Shown: positions 34,175 through 43,955, numbered from the stretch's first letter. The stretch: 64,000 nucleotides of DNA from Nocardioides sp. (GCF_014360585.1 NZ_JACIXG010000013.1:1-64000), one strand, 5' to 3'. Notes: generated by a model from the letters alone, not told the origin. Numbers and translations: made by a program.

Positions 34175-34926
34175 TCCCGTCACCGGCCTTTCCCGAGGTC
34201 CCCGCGCTGGTCGTGGGTCATGTCAGCCACGCCCGTGAGGTGCCGGTGCGGCACGCTTTTCGCCACCGCAGCTACCAGTGGCTCATCGACGTCGACGATC
34301 CGCCTCGTCTCCCTCTCTGGCTGCGTCCTCTGGCCGGGTTCCGGGTCGAGGACCATCTCGACGGGGGCTCGTCGGGGCGTGGCGTACGTGGTGATCTCGG
34401 TGTGTTCCTGGACGGATGCGGCGTCCACCTCGCGCCGACCGATCGGGTGCTCATGCTGGCCAACGCCCGCGTTCTGGGTCATGTCTTCAACCCCCTCACG
34501 GTCTTCTGGGTGCAGTCGGACGACGGTGTGCTGCGAGCGGTCGTCTTCGAGGTGCACAACACCTACGGCGATCGCCACGCCTACCTGCTCGACGTCGATC
34601 GTCGCGGACACGCCCGCATCGACAAGGCCTTCTACGTCTCGCCGTTCAACGACATGGCCGGCAGCTATGAGATCCGGCTGCGGGTCGACCCGGGGGAGGT
34701 CGCGGTGACCGTTGGCCTGGACCGCGACGGCGTCCGCGTGCTGACGGCGACCACCCGAGGTACCCCCGAGCCGGCGACGCGTCGCGCGCTGCTCCGGGTG
34801 AGCCTCACCCACCTGCTGATGCCCCATCGGGTCAGCGCTCTCATCCGGTTCCACGGGATCCGGCTGTGGTTGCGCAAGCTGCCCGTCTTCACTCGTCCTG
34901 CCACCCAGAAGGAGGCCACATCATGA
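34171..34926 (+). CDS. DUF1365 family protein
   Basis: 251 residues from GTG 34171, overlapping the previous stop by four bases. Family features: HVSHAREVPVRHAFRHRSYQWLIDVD, then VLGHVFNPLTVFWV, EVHNTYGDRHAYLL, KAFYVSPFNDMAGSY and a C-terminal HGIRLWLRKLP. DUF1365 genes are almost always next to this flavoprotein and a cyclopropane-synthase-like gene, which suggests one biochemical pathway on membrane lipids. No catalytic mechanism is known to me. Overlaps the next gene by ATGA. Confidence 0.88.
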   Translation: MIPSPAFPEVPALVVGHVSHAREVPVRHAFRHRSYQWLIDVDDPPRLPLWLRPLAGFRVEDHLDGGSSGRGVRGDLGVFLDGCGVHLAPTDRVLMLANARVLGHVFNPLTVFWVQSDDGVLRAVVFEVHNTYGDRHAYLLDVDRRGHARIDKAFYVSPFNDMAGSYEIRLRVDPGEVAVTVGLDRDGVRVLTATTRGTPEPATRRALLRVSLTHLLMPHRVSALIRFHGIRLWLRKLPVFTRPATQKEATS

Positions 34927-36191
34927 GCGCGGAGTCCGTGACGCTCAACCGGCCGGTGCGCAAGGCGCCGGCGTCGACCGGGAGCCTGCGAGCAGGTATC
35001 GCCAAGCAGATACTGCGTCTGGCGACCCGGCAGGTCCCGGTCGACGTCGTGCTTCCGGACGGGAGTCTCCTCTACCGTCGCGGCGGCTCGCCCACCGCCG
35101 GAAGGCCGGGCATCGTGCTGCGGCGCCCGGAGTCGTTCTTCGGCCGCCTCGCGGCGAACCCGAAGATCGGCCTCGGCGAGGCGTACACCGCCGAGGACTG
35201 GGACACCGCTGACGGCACCGACCTCGCGGATGCGCTCACGCCGTACGCCGAACGTCTCTCCGGGCTGCTCCCGGCCTGGATGCTGCGTCTGCGCGGCCTG
35301 GTCGACCAGCCGATCCCCGCCGACCAGCGTGGGGCTGTGGAGGACACCCAGGAGAACATCTCCGCCCATTACGACCTGGGGAACGAGATGTTCGCCGCGT
35401 TCCTCGACCCCACCCTCAGCTACAGCTCCGCCGTCTTCGACCGCACGCGTCCGCTCGCCGGGCAGGACCTGGAGGAGGCGCAGCTGCGCAAGGTCAACGC
35501 CGCCCTCGACCTGGCGGGCGTCGGCGCCGGTGACGAGGTGCTGGAGATCGGTACGGGATGGGGGACTCTCGCGATCGAGGCGGCCCGTCGTGGCGCCCGG
35601 GTCACCACCGTCACGCTGTCGGTGGAGCAGGCGGCGATGGCCAGGCAACGGGTGGAGGACGCCGGGTACGCCGACAGGGTCGAGGTGCTGGTGCGGGACT
35701 ACCGACACGTCGTCGGCACCTTCGACGCCGTGGTCAGCATCGAGATGATCGAGGCGGTCGGCGAGCGCTACTGGCCGGAGTACTTCGCCACCCTGTCCCG
35801 GCTGGTCCGCCCCGGCGGGGCCATCGCCCTGCAGGCGATCACCATGCCGCACCAGCGCTACCTGGCGACCCGCCACTCCTACGGCTGGATCCAGAAGCAC
35901 ATCTTCCCGGGCGGCCTGATCCCGTCCGAGACAGCCATCTACGAGCATGCCGGCCGGGTCGGCCTGGCGGTGACCCGCACCGACACGTTCGGCGCCGACT
36001 ACGCCGAGACGCTGCGCCGCTGGCGCTCAGCCTTCCTGGCCGCGTGGCCGTCGATCCGGTCGGACGCCTTCGGTGAGGAGTTCCGGCGCACCTGGGAGTT
36101 CTACCTGGCCTACTGCGAGGCGGGCTTCCGCGCCGGGGTCATCGATGTTGCCCAGATCCGTCTGGAAGCCGACCGGCGGGAGATGCCATGA
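34923..36191 (+). CDS. Cyclopropane-fatty-acyl-phospholipid synthase family methyltransferase
   Basis: 422 residues. A CFA-type N-terminal lipid-binding region comes first (VVLPDGSLLYRRGG...RRPESFFGRLAANPKIGLGEAYTAEDWD). The catalytic half has SAHYDLGNEMFAAFLDPTLSYSSA, the SAM site LEIGTGWGTLAIEAA and MIEAVGERYWPEYF. It transfers a methyl or methylene group from SAM to an unsaturated acyl chain: cyclopropane, 10-methyl or a furan precursor. ATG 34923 overlaps DUF1365. Its neighbours suggest a light or singlet-oxygen protective lipid rather than stationary-phase CFA. Confidence 0.9.
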   Translation: MSAESVTLNRPVRKAPASTGSLRAGIAKQILRLATRQVPVDVVLPDGSLLYRRGGSPTAGRPGIVLRRPESFFGRLAANPKIGLGEAYTAEDWDTADGTDLADALTPYAERLSGLLPAWMLRLRGLVDQPIPADQRGAVEDTQENISAHYDLGNEMFAAFLDPTLSYSSAVFDRTRPLAGQDLEEAQLRKVNAALDLAGVGAGDEVLEIGTGWGTLAIEAARRGARVTTVTLSVEQAAMARQRVEDAGYADRVEVLVRDYRHVVGTFDAVVSIEMIEAVGERYWPEYFATLSRLVRPGGAIALQAITMPHQRYLATRHSYGWIQKHIFPGGLIPSETAIYEHAGRVGLAVTRTDTFGADYAETLRRWRSAFLAAWPSIRSDAFGEEFRRTWEFYLAYCEAGFRAGVIDVAQIRLEADRREMP

Positions 36192-37525
36192 CATCGCTGA
36201 TGTGGTTCCGGCGGGACCTGCGGTTGGGGGACCATCCCGCGCTGCAGGCCGCGGCTCGTGACGGGCAGGTCGTGCCGCTGTTCGTGATCGACCCGCGCCT
36301 CGCCCACCCGGGGCCGAGATGGGAGCGTCTCCTCGCCTCGCTCGCGGCGCTGCGCGAGGAGACCGACGGGGCCCTGGTCATCCGGGAGGGTGACCCGGCC
36401 GAGGTCGTGGCCCAGGTCGCCGCCGAGGCCGGGGCGAGCCGGGTGCACGTCTCGACCGAGACGACCCCCTACGGCCGGCGGCGCGACGCAGCCGTGGAGC
36501 AGCGTCTGGCGGCAGACGACATCGCCCTGGTCGGCACCGGCAGCCCGTACGCCGTCACCCCGGGCAGGATCCTGAACACGGGCGGATCTCCCTACCGAGT
36601 CTTCACGCCCTTCCTGCGGGCCTGGCGGGAGCACGGGTGGAGGGCGCCGGCAGGTGATCCCCAGGTCGAGTGGATGACGAAGCTCGACTCGGAGCCGCTG
36701 CCGTCCCATCCTGACCGCGAGGCCGGTGAGCGCGCGGCCCTCCGCCGCTGGGAGGACTTCTGCGACGAGGACCTGGCCGGCTATGCCTCGGCCCGGGACC
36801 GACCTGACCTGGATCGGACCAGCCGCCTCTCCACAGCGCTGAAGTATGGCGAGATCCACCCGCGTACGCTCCTGGCGGATCTGGCCGCGCGCAGCACGGA
36901 TGCCACCGGTGATGACGTCGAGCGCTACGTCGCCGAGCTGGCCTGGCGCGAGTTCTACGCCGACGTGCTCTGGCAAAACCCCGAGTCGGCCTGGCGAGAC
37001 CTGCGTGGCGGGCTACGCGGGATGCACTACGACGAGGACCCCGCCCTGATGGCGGCCTGGAAGTCGGGCACGACGGGCTTTCCCTTCGTCGACGCCGGCA
37101 TGCGCCAGCTGCTCGCGGAAGGCTGGATGCACAACCGCGTACGGATGGTCGTCGCGAGCTTCCTGGTCAAGGACCTGCACATGTGGTGGCCGGCCGGGGC
37201 CCGGCACTTCCTCGACCATCTCCTCGACGGAGACCTGGCATCCAACAGTCACGGCTGGCAGTGGGTCGCCGGGACCGGGACCGACGCCGCGCCGTACTTC
37301 CGGGTGTTCAACCCGGTCGCCCAAGGGCTCCGGTTCGACCCGGAGGGCGACTACGTCCGACGCTGGGTGCCTGAGCTTCGCCATCTTCCCGGCGCGGCGG
37401 CACACGAGCCGTGGCTCCACCCCGACGGGACGGCCAAGGGCTACCCTGGTCGCATCGTCGACCACGCCGAGGAGCGTCACGAGGCGCTGGCCCGGATGAC
37501 AGAGGTGAAGGACTCGACCCGATGA
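36188..37525 (+). CDS. phr: Deoxyribodipyrimidine photolyase (class I)
   Basis: 445 residues. Repairs cyclobutane pyrimidine dimers with blue light, using FADH- and an antenna pigment. The N-terminal alpha/beta domain starts MWFRRDLRLGDHPAL. The FAD-binding C-terminal domain has WREFYADVLW, the FPFVDAGMRQLLAEGWMHNRVRMVVASFL stretch, and GTGTDAAPYFRVFNP. The arrangement of W residues fits the electron-transfer triad. ATG 36188 overlaps the methyltransferase stop. Its place inside the LitR-linked operon is the strongest sign that the operon responds to light. Confidence 0.95.
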   Translation: MTSLMWFRRDLRLGDHPALQAAARDGQVVPLFVIDPRLAHPGPRWERLLASLAALREETDGALVIREGDPAEVVAQVAAEAGASRVHVSTETTPYGRRRDAAVEQRLAADDIALVGTGSPYAVTPGRILNTGGSPYRVFTPFLRAWREHGWRAPAGDPQVEWMTKLDSEPLPSHPDREAGERAALRRWEDFCDEDLAGYASARDRPDLDRTSRLSTALKYGEIHPRTLLADLAARSTDATGDDVERYVAELAWREFYADVLWQNPESAWRDLRGGLRGMHYDEDPALMAAWKSGTTGFPFVDAGMRQLLAEGWMHNRVRMVVASFLVKDLHMWWPAGARHFLDHLLDGDLASNSHGWQWVAGTGTDAAPYFRVFNPVAQGLRFDPEGDYVRRWVPELRHLPGAAAHEPWLHPDGTAKGYPGRIVDHAEERHEALARMTEVKDSTR

Positions 37526-38529
37526 CTCCGTCGCGTACGACCACCGAGGACAGGGGCCTGGACCGAGTGCTCGACCGGACGGTCGTGCTGGGCTACTCCC
37601 GCCTGGGCTATGCGATCCGTCGCCGCCGGTGGGCGTCTGCCGACCCGCGTCCTGGAGCCCTGACCGGGCGGACGGCACTGGTCACCGGCGGAGGCAGCGG
37701 TCTCGGTGCGGCCACTGTGCTGGGACTGGCGCGGCTCGGCGCTCGCGTGCACGTCCTCGTGCGCTCACCCGAGCGCGCCGCATCGGCGGTCGCCCGGATC
37801 GAGCGCCAGCTGCGTGACGAGGGTCTGGTCGCCGATCTGCGGATCGAGCGCTGCGACGTCTCGGACCTGTCCGTCGTCGATGCGTTCGCCGAAGACCTCT
37901 GCTCCCGTGACGGTGGCACCACGACTCTCGACGTGCTCGTGCACAACGCCGGGGTCATGCCCCCGGAACGGACCGAGTCGGTCGACGGCCACGAGCTGAC
38001 CGTCGCCACCCACGTGCTCGGACCGATCCGGCTGACCGAGCGGCTGCTCCCGGCGCTGCGACGCTCGGAGTACGGCGCCAGGGTGGTCTTCGTCGCCTCG
38101 GGCGGGATGTATACCCAGCCGCTGCCGGTGGACGACCCGGATTTCCAACGCGGCGACTACGGGGGTGCGGTGGCCTACGCCAGATCCAAGCGCATGCAGG
38201 TGGAGCTGGCGCCGCTGCTGGACCGGCGCTGGTCACCAGATCGCCTCTCGACCTACGTCATGCACCCGGGCTGGGCGGACACGCCGGGTCTGTCCCGATC
38301 GCTTCCCGCCTTCCGTACGCTGAGCCGGCCGTTGCTGCGGCCGGCCGAGGCAGGCGCCGACACAGCAGTGTGGCTCGGGGCCACCGACCCGTCCCCCGCT
38401 TCCGGCACGTTCTGGCACGACCGGCAGCAGCGTCCGACGAGCTACCGGTCCTCGACCCGTCCCGAACCCGGCGACACCGACAGGCTGTGGCGATGGGTGG
38501 CGGCGGCTGCTGGCGTGGACCGGCCGTAG
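37522..38529 (+). CDS. Short-chain dehydrogenase/reductase
   Basis: 335 residues from ATG 37522 (ATGA overlap with the photolyase). A 40-residue N-terminal extension is followed by the SDR cofactor loop TGGGSGLG, the NAG motif (VLVHNAGVMPP), catalytic Ser (VFVASGG) and YxxxK (YARSK). Family and order match SDR genes in similar photolyase/CFA clusters in other bacteria. Likely reduces or oxidises a lipid intermediate; the substrate is unknown. Last gene of the coupled operon; 73 bases separate it from the MMPL gene. Confidence 0.85.
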   Translation: MTPSRTTTEDRGLDRVLDRTVVLGYSRLGYAIRRRRWASADPRPGALTGRTALVTGGGSGLGAATVLGLARLGARVHVLVRSPERAASAVARIERQLRDEGLVADLRIERCDVSDLSVVDAFAEDLCSRDGGTTTLDVLVHNAGVMPPERTESVDGHELTVATHVLGPIRLTERLLPALRRSEYGARVVFVASGGMYTQPLPVDDPDFQRGDYGGAVAYARSKRMQVELAPLLDRRWSPDRLSTYVMHPGWADTPGLSRSLPAFRTLSRPLLRPAEAGADTAVWLGATDPSPASGTFWHDRQQRPTSYRSSTRPEPGDTDRLWRWVAAAAGVDRP

Positions 38530-38602
38530 GCCCGACGCCCGGACCGGCGACTCGATCCCTTTCGCCGACCTGCACAACACGACAAACTTGGAAGGCCCGA
38601 CC

Positions 38603-40669
38603 ATGCGGTCTGCGATAGAACGTCTCGCGCGAGTCACCACGAGGAAGGCGACGGCGTGGGTGGTCCTGGTGGTCGCGTTCCTCCTGGCCGGCGGGGTGAT
38701 GGCGCTGGGGTCGTCGCTGGGGGAGACGAGCTCGGCCCCTGACCCGCTGCCGGCGGATGCCGAGTCCGCGCAGGTTGCGGAGCTGCAGCAGAGGTTTCCG
38801 GGCGGGGACGTGCTGCCCGCGGTCGCCGTGGTCGAGCGTGCCGGTGGGCTGACCGAGGAGGATCGGGAGTGGGTCGGCGAGGTGTCGCGGCGTTGGGCCG
38901 AGGTCACCGGCAACGAGGTCTCGCCACCGATCCCGGCCACTGACGGCGAGGCGCTGATCGTCGCCGTCGACGTCGATGCCGACGTGACCGGCCTCGATCT
39001 GACAGAGCTCGTCGACGACCTGCGCGAAGCGGCCGACGAGGACCGGCCCGACGGCCTCACGGTCCAGCTCACCGGTGGTGCCGCCTTCGCCGCGGACATC
39101 TCCTCGGCGTTCGAAGGGGCAGATCTGCGACTGCTTCTCGTGACTGCTGTGGTCGTCGCCCTCCTGCTGATCCTGACCTACCGCTCGCCGGTGCTGTGGC
39201 TCGTGCCGCTGACCGTGATCGCGGTGGCCGACCGCACCGCGTCGGTGGCTACCCAGATCATCGCGGAGTGGATCGGCACCGGCCTCGACGGATCGACGTC
39301 GGGGATCACCAGCGTGCTGGTCTTCGGCGCCGGCACGAACTACGCGCTCCTGATGGTCTCGCGCTATCGCGAGGAGCTCCGACGGCACGCGCACCACCGC
39401 GACGCCCTCGCCGCCGCGGTGCGCGGATCCAGCGAGGCGATCGTGGCCAGCAACCTCACGGTCGTACTCGCGCTGCTGGTGCTGACGCTCAGCGTCGCCC
39501 CGAACACCCGGTCCCTGGGTGTCTCGGCTGCCATCGGCCTGCTGATCGCCCTGCTGTTCGCGCTCCTCGTTCTGCCCGCCGCGCTGTCGTTGTTCGGCCG
39601 CGGCCTCTTCTGGCCGTTCGTTCCCCGCAACGGCGAGGAGGAGAAGTCGCGCGACGGCGTCTGGTTCCGGATCGCCCGCGCCGTGGTGAGCCGTCCGGCA
39701 GTGGTGCTGGCTGCGGCCGCGGTGATCCTCGGCGTCCTCGCCTCGGGGCTCCTCGGCGTCAAGGTGGGCCTGTCGCAGACTGATCAGTTCCGCGTCGAGG
39801 CCGAGTCCGTCGACGGTCTGGAGACGCTCTCCAAGCACTTCCCGCCCGGTGCTGCCGATCCGGTGACGATCGTGGTGGGAGCAGACGAGGCCGAGAAGGT
39901 GCTCGCGACGGTCAACCAGATCGACGGGGTCGACAGCGCGCGTCCGTCCGGCGAGACCGACGACCTGGTGAAGATCACCGCGACGCTCGAGGACGCGCCC
40001 GCGACGGCGGAGAGCATCGAGACGATCGAGACGATGCGCAGCGAGCTGGACGGGACCGGTGCTCTGGTCGGCGGCAGCGTGGCCAAGGACCTCGACAGCC
40101 GAAACGGCGCCGAGCGTGATCTCAAGGTCATCATTCCGTTGATCCTGCTGGTCGTGCTGCTGGTGCTCTTCGTCGTACTGCGGTCGGTCGTGACCCCGTT
40201 GGTGCTCGTCACCATCAGCGTGATCGCCACCCTGTCGGCGCTCGGCCTGGGTGCCTGGATGAGCACACACGTCTTCGGGTTCCCTGCGCTCGACGTCAGC
40301 ACACCGATCTACGCCTTCCTGTTCCTGGTGGCGCTCGGTGTCGACTACACGGTCTTCCTCGTCCTGCGGGCCCGGGAGGAGAGTGCCGAGCACAGCACCG
40401 TCGATGCGATGGTCATGGCGGTCGGGCTGACCGGTGGGGTCATCACCAGCGCCGGCATCGTGCTCGCCGCGGTGTTCGCGGTGCTCGGTGTGCTGCCTCT
40501 GATCACGTTGACCCAGGTGGGCCTGATCGTGGGGCTGGGCATCCTGCTCGACACCTTTCTAGTCCGCACCGTGGTGGTGCCTGCGGTCTTCGCGCTGGTC
40601 GGGGAAAGGATCTGGTGGTCCGCGGCGATCTCCCGGCGGAAGGCCGAAGGGTCGACCATCGACACCTGA
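38603..40669 (+). CDS. MMPL/RND family membrane transporter
   Basis: 688 residues with the two-fold RND architecture. TM1 is followed by a first periplasmic loop (about 40-170), then TM2-6, a second loop (about 390-510), and TM7-12. GxxxDY motifs are present (FGAGTNYALLMVSRYREEL and LVALGVDYTVFLVLRAREE); the first has Asn in place of the usual Asp. MMPL proteins export lipids or small hydrophobic compounds. ATG 38603 has GGAAGG seven bases upstream. After the lipid-modifying operon, it may move a modified lipid; that is inference. Confidence 0.85.
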   Translation: MRSAIERLARVTTRKATAWVVLVVAFLLAGGVMALGSSLGETSSAPDPLPADAESAQVAELQQRFPGGDVLPAVAVVERAGGLTEEDREWVGEVSRRWAEVTGNEVSPPIPATDGEALIVAVDVDADVTGLDLTELVDDLREAADEDRPDGLTVQLTGGAAFAADISSAFEGADLRLLLVTAVVVALLLILTYRSPVLWLVPLTVIAVADRTASVATQIIAEWIGTGLDGSTSGITSVLVFGAGTNYALLMVSRYREELRRHAHHRDALAAAVRGSSEAIVASNLTVVLALLVLTLSVAPNTRSLGVSAAIGLLIALLFALLVLPAALSLFGRGLFWPFVPRNGEEEKSRDGVWFRIARAVVSRPAVVLAAAAVILGVLASGLLGVKVGLSQTDQFRVEAESVDGLETLSKHFPPGAADPVTIVVGADEAEKVLATVNQIDGVDSARPSGETDDLVKITATLEDAPATAESIETIETMRSELDGTGALVGGSVAKDLDSRNGAERDLKVIIPLILLVVLLVLFVVLRSVVTPLVLVTISVIATLSALGLGAWMSTHVFGFPALDVSTPIYAFLFLVALGVDYTVFLVLRAREESAEHSTVDAMVMAVGLTGGVITSAGIVLAAVFAVLGVLPLITLTQVGLIVGLGILLDTFLVRTVVVPAVFALVGERIWWSAAISRRKAEGSTIDT

Positions 40670-40732
40670 TCGCTTCGAGCCGATACGATCTCGTGGTGAT
40701 TCGCCAGACTCGGGGTCGATACGGGGGCCAGG

Positions 40733-43700
40733 GTGCGCCTTGAGGGTTTGCTCGGCATCAGGCTTCGGCTGCTGCGTGAGAAGCGATCTCTGACGCAGGG
40801 TGCGCTCGCCGAGGCTGCCGGCGTCAGCGTCGCCTCCATCCGGGACCTGGAGCAGGGCCGGACCCGGCGGCCGAGGGCGGCATCTCTGCGCGCGCTCGCC
40901 CGCGCGCTCGACCTGACCGCGGAGGAGGCGGCGCAGTTCACCGAGGCCCCTTCGCTGAGCCGGGACGCCGACGACAGCGCGGTGGTGAGCATCTCCGTGC
41001 TCGGCCCGACCGTCGTGGTCCGAGACGGGGTGGCGCTCGACCTGCCTGAACAGGTCGGGCTGCTGCTGAGGCGACTCGCCCTGGAGCCGGGGGAGAAGGT
41101 CGGGCGCGACGAGCTGCTCGACCTGCTGTGGCCGGAGCTGACCTCGGACGCGGCGGGCAAGCGGATGGCCCAGCTGCTCCGGCGGCTGCGGGCGCTCGTC
41201 GCCCCGATCACGGTGACCCACGACGGCAACGCGCTCGGCCTCGATGCCACTTCCGACGAGCTCGACCTCGTCCGCTTCCGCGAGCTCGCCGCCGCTGACG
41301 ACCTGGACACCTTGACCGAGGCGGTGCGCCTGTGGCGTGGGCGTCCGGACCGGTTCGAGGAGGCGCCGTGGCTGTCGAGCTCCGTCGAGAACGAGTACGT
41401 CGCGGTCGTGCTCAGATGGACCGGCCTGAGCGTGGCGGAGGGCCAGGCCATCGACGCGCTCCCGGTCGTGAGCGAGCTCGCCCGGCTGCGTCCCCTGGAC
41501 GAGCCGCTGTGGGCGGCGTACGTGAAGGTGCTGGCGGCGGCCGGACGCCAGGCCGAGGCGCTCGCCGCGTACGAGACGGTCCGATCCGTCCTGGCCGAGG
41601 AGCTCGGGCTCGACCCGAGCCCGGTCCTCGAGGACGTCCGCCAAGGCACCCTGGAAGGACGATGGCACGCCAGGCGGCCGACCCTGGTCGAGGGCGCGCG
41701 CAGGCGCGACGTACCTCGCGAGGTGCCGGCGGCGCCGGCGCTGATCGGGCGTGAGGACGAGCTCGCGACCCTGACCGCCGGCCTCGGTGAGGACGGCGGT
41801 GCGGCAGTGCTCGTCACCGGCCCGGCCGGCTCTGGGAAGAGCGCGCTGGCGCTCACCGCCGCGGCCCGTCTGACCGGGGACTTCCCCGACGGCCAGCTCT
41901 ACGCCGACCTCCATGGCGTCTCGGGAGAGGCGGTGGCACCCGGCTCGGTGCTGAGACGGTTCCTGCGCTCGCTGGGCCTCTCCGGCCAGCAGATCCCGAC
42001 CGACGACGCCGACGCCGCGGCGCTGCTCCGCAGCGAGCTCTCCGACCGGCGGATGCTGATCGTGCTGGACAGTGTCGACAGTCCGAGTCAGGTCGTCCCG
42101 CTGCTGCCCGGGCTCGGCGAGAACCGGACGATCATCACGAGCCGCCACCGGCTGCCGGCGCTCGCGGGCATGATCGACCTCGGCCGCCAGATCCACCTCG
42201 GCGAGCTCAGCATCGAGGCCTCCGTCGCCGTGGTCGGCGCGATCGTCGGCGGGGAGCGGGTCGCCGCCGCACCTCGCGCGAGCGAGTCGTTGGCGCTGGC
42301 GTGCGGCCGTCTCCCGTTGGCGCTCAGGATCGCTGCGGCCCGACTGCTGAGCCGGCCGGAGTGGTCGATCGAGACGTACGCCGACCGGCTGAGCGCGAGC
42401 TCCCACCGGCTCGCCGAGCTGGCCGTCGGTGAGGTGAGCGTCGCGGCCAGCCTGGAGATCTCCTACGCGGCGATGCCCGCCGAGGTGCAGCGTGCCTTCC
42501 GGCTGTGCTCGCTGATCTCGGCCTACGACTTCGACCCCGCTCCGGCGGGTGCCGTCCTCGCCCGCGACCCGGAGACCACACAGCGGCTGCTCGAGGACCT
42601 GGTCGACGCCAACATGCTGCAGACCGTGGTCTCCGAGGACGGCGTCGGTCGCTACCACTACCACGACCTCCTCCGGCTCCATGCCGGTGATCTGGCCGCG
42701 GCCGACCCCGAGCAGCCGCAGGCGCAGGGCAGGCTTGCCGACTGGCTGCTCGACACCACCGTCAGCGCCGCCGGCACTGCCTATCCGGGGCGGCTGCGCG
42801 CGCTGGAGATCGAGCCCTCGTCGGGAAGCCGCTTCGACTCGGCCGACGATGCTCGCACCTGGCTCGACCACGAGGCGCAGCTGCTGATCGCGTTCGTGAA
42901 GCAGGCCGGGGCCGACCCGCAGCAGCGCCACTACGCCTGGAAGCTCGTCGACCAGTCCAGGATCCACTACCGCACCCGCCTCGACGTGACCACCTACCTC
43001 GACCTGATGACCGTCGGAGCCGAGGCCGCCCTGCTGGAGGGCGAGGTGCGGGCCGAGGCCTTCCTGCGTACGCTGCGGGCCGATGTGCTCGGGGTCCTGG
43101 GGCGCATGGACGAGGCCTGGGCGGAGTCGGACCGTGCCCGCACGCTCCTCGACACCAGCGGCTGGAGGCAGGGCCAGGCCTTCGCGGCGATCGTCGACGG
43201 TCACCGTCACCGCGTCGCGGATGCGGGACGCGAGGCGGAGTCCGCCTATGCGCACGCTTTGGAGATCCTCGGCGAGGCGGCCGGCACCGAGGGGCTGCGT
43301 GCCTGGGCACACCAGGCCCTCGGCATCACCTGCACGCAGCAGGGTCGTTTCGAGGAGGGGCGTCGCCACAATCTCCTGGCGGTCCAGCTGAGCGAGGTGC
43401 AGGGCAGCTCCACTCCGCTCGAGCTCTCCACCCTGGCCGCGGCCGAGCGCGCCCTGGGCCTGCTCGACTCGGCAGGCGCTCGGCTGGAGTCAGCGCTGGC
43501 GCAGGCCACTCGCAACCGCAGCCCCTTCGCCGAGGCCAACGCGCTCGAGGAGCTCAGCCTGCTCGCCCTGGTCCGAGGCGACCACGCCTCGGCGCTCGAG
43601 CTCGCCGACCGGGCCCACCTGACCGCGCGGGCCCACGGGGACGTACGTTTCGTAGCCTCCACGGCCTGCAGCTACGCGGCCGCTCTCTATGCGACCGGAA

Positions 43701-43933
43701 GCCTCCGCGACGCCGCCGAGACCTATGAGTACGCCGTGCGGCTCAGTCACACCCACGTCGCCTCGTTCACCGAGACCCGCGCCCGGATCGGGCTGGCGCA
43801 GGCGCTCCACGCCGAGGGCGACCACGCCGCCGCCCGGATCCACGCCGCCAAGGGCCGGCAGCTGGCGGTCGAGCACGGCTTCGCGCCGTTGCAGCGCGAG
43901 GCCGACCGCGTGCTCGAGGTGCTCGGAGGCTAG
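40733..43933 (+). CDS. SARP/AfsR-like STAND regulator with XRE N-terminus
   Basis: 1066 residues. An XRE-type helix-turn-helix is at about 10-65 (LRLLREKRSLTQGALAEAAGVSVASIRDLEQGR). Next come an OmpR-like winged helix plus BTAD (about 80-300), an NB-ARC ATPase with P-loop GPAGSGKS (about 362-369), and a long TPR-like helical array to the end. Such proteins sense signals through the TPR part and activate secondary-metabolite or stress genes. Two different DNA-binding modules in one chain is unusual. The GTG 40733 start lies 63 bases after the MMPL stop. Its targets are unknown; it could regulate the MMPL/lipid operon. Confidence 0.82.
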   Translation: MRLEGLLGIRLRLLREKRSLTQGALAEAAGVSVASIRDLEQGRTRRPRAASLRALARALDLTAEEAAQFTEAPSLSRDADDSAVVSISVLGPTVVVRDGVALDLPEQVGLLLRRLALEPGEKVGRDELLDLLWPELTSDAAGKRMAQLLRRLRALVAPITVTHDGNALGLDATSDELDLVRFRELAAADDLDTLTEAVRLWRGRPDRFEEAPWLSSSVENEYVAVVLRWTGLSVAEGQAIDALPVVSELARLRPLDEPLWAAYVKVLAAAGRQAEALAAYETVRSVLAEELGLDPSPVLEDVRQGTLEGRWHARRPTLVEGARRRDVPREVPAAPALIGREDELATLTAGLGEDGGAAVLVTGPAGSGKSALALTAAARLTGDFPDGQLYADLHGVSGEAVAPGSVLRRFLRSLGLSGQQIPTDDADAAALLRSELSDRRMLIVLDSVDSPSQVVPLLPGLGENRTIITSRHRLPALAGMIDLGRQIHLGELSIEASVAVVGAIVGGERVAAAPRASESLALACGRLPLALRIAAARLLSRPEWSIETYADRLSASSHRLAELAVGEVSVAASLEISYAAMPAEVQRAFRLCSLISAYDFDPAPAGAVLARDPETTQRLLEDLVDANMLQTVVSEDGVGRYHYHDLLRLHAGDLAAADPEQPQAQGRLADWLLDTTVSAAGTAYPGRLRALEIEPSSGSRFDSADDARTWLDHEAQLLIAFVKQAGADPQQRHYAWKLVDQSRIHYRTRLDVTTYLDLMTVGAEAALLEGEVRAEAFLRTLRADVLGVLGRMDEAWAESDRARTLLDTSGWRQGQAFAAIVDGHRHRVADAGREAESAYAHALEILGEAAGTEGLRAWAHQALGITCTQQGRFEEGRRHNLLAVQLSEVQGSSTPLELSTLAAAERALGLLDSAGARLESALAQATRNRSPFAEANALEELSLLALVRGDHASALELADRAHLTARAHGDVRFVASTACSYAAALYATGSLRDAAETYEYAVRLSHTHVASFTETRARIGLAQALHAEGDHAAARIHAAKGRQLAVEHGFAPLQREADRVLEVLGG

Positions 43934-43955
43934 TCGTCGTCGACGGGGAACGGCG

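Noticed and set aside
34923..36191. Tuberculostearic acid (10-methyl) pathway, as in BfaB/TmsB
   Set aside because: The partner TmsA/BfaA-type oxidase is not the flavoprotein seen here; the DUF1365 and photolyase context fits the light/singlet-oxygen cluster better. The methyl product is not excluded.
40559..43369. 936-codon open frame antisense to the SARP regulator
   Set aside because: The SARP domains are unmistakable on the plus strand; the antisense frame has no recognisable domain.
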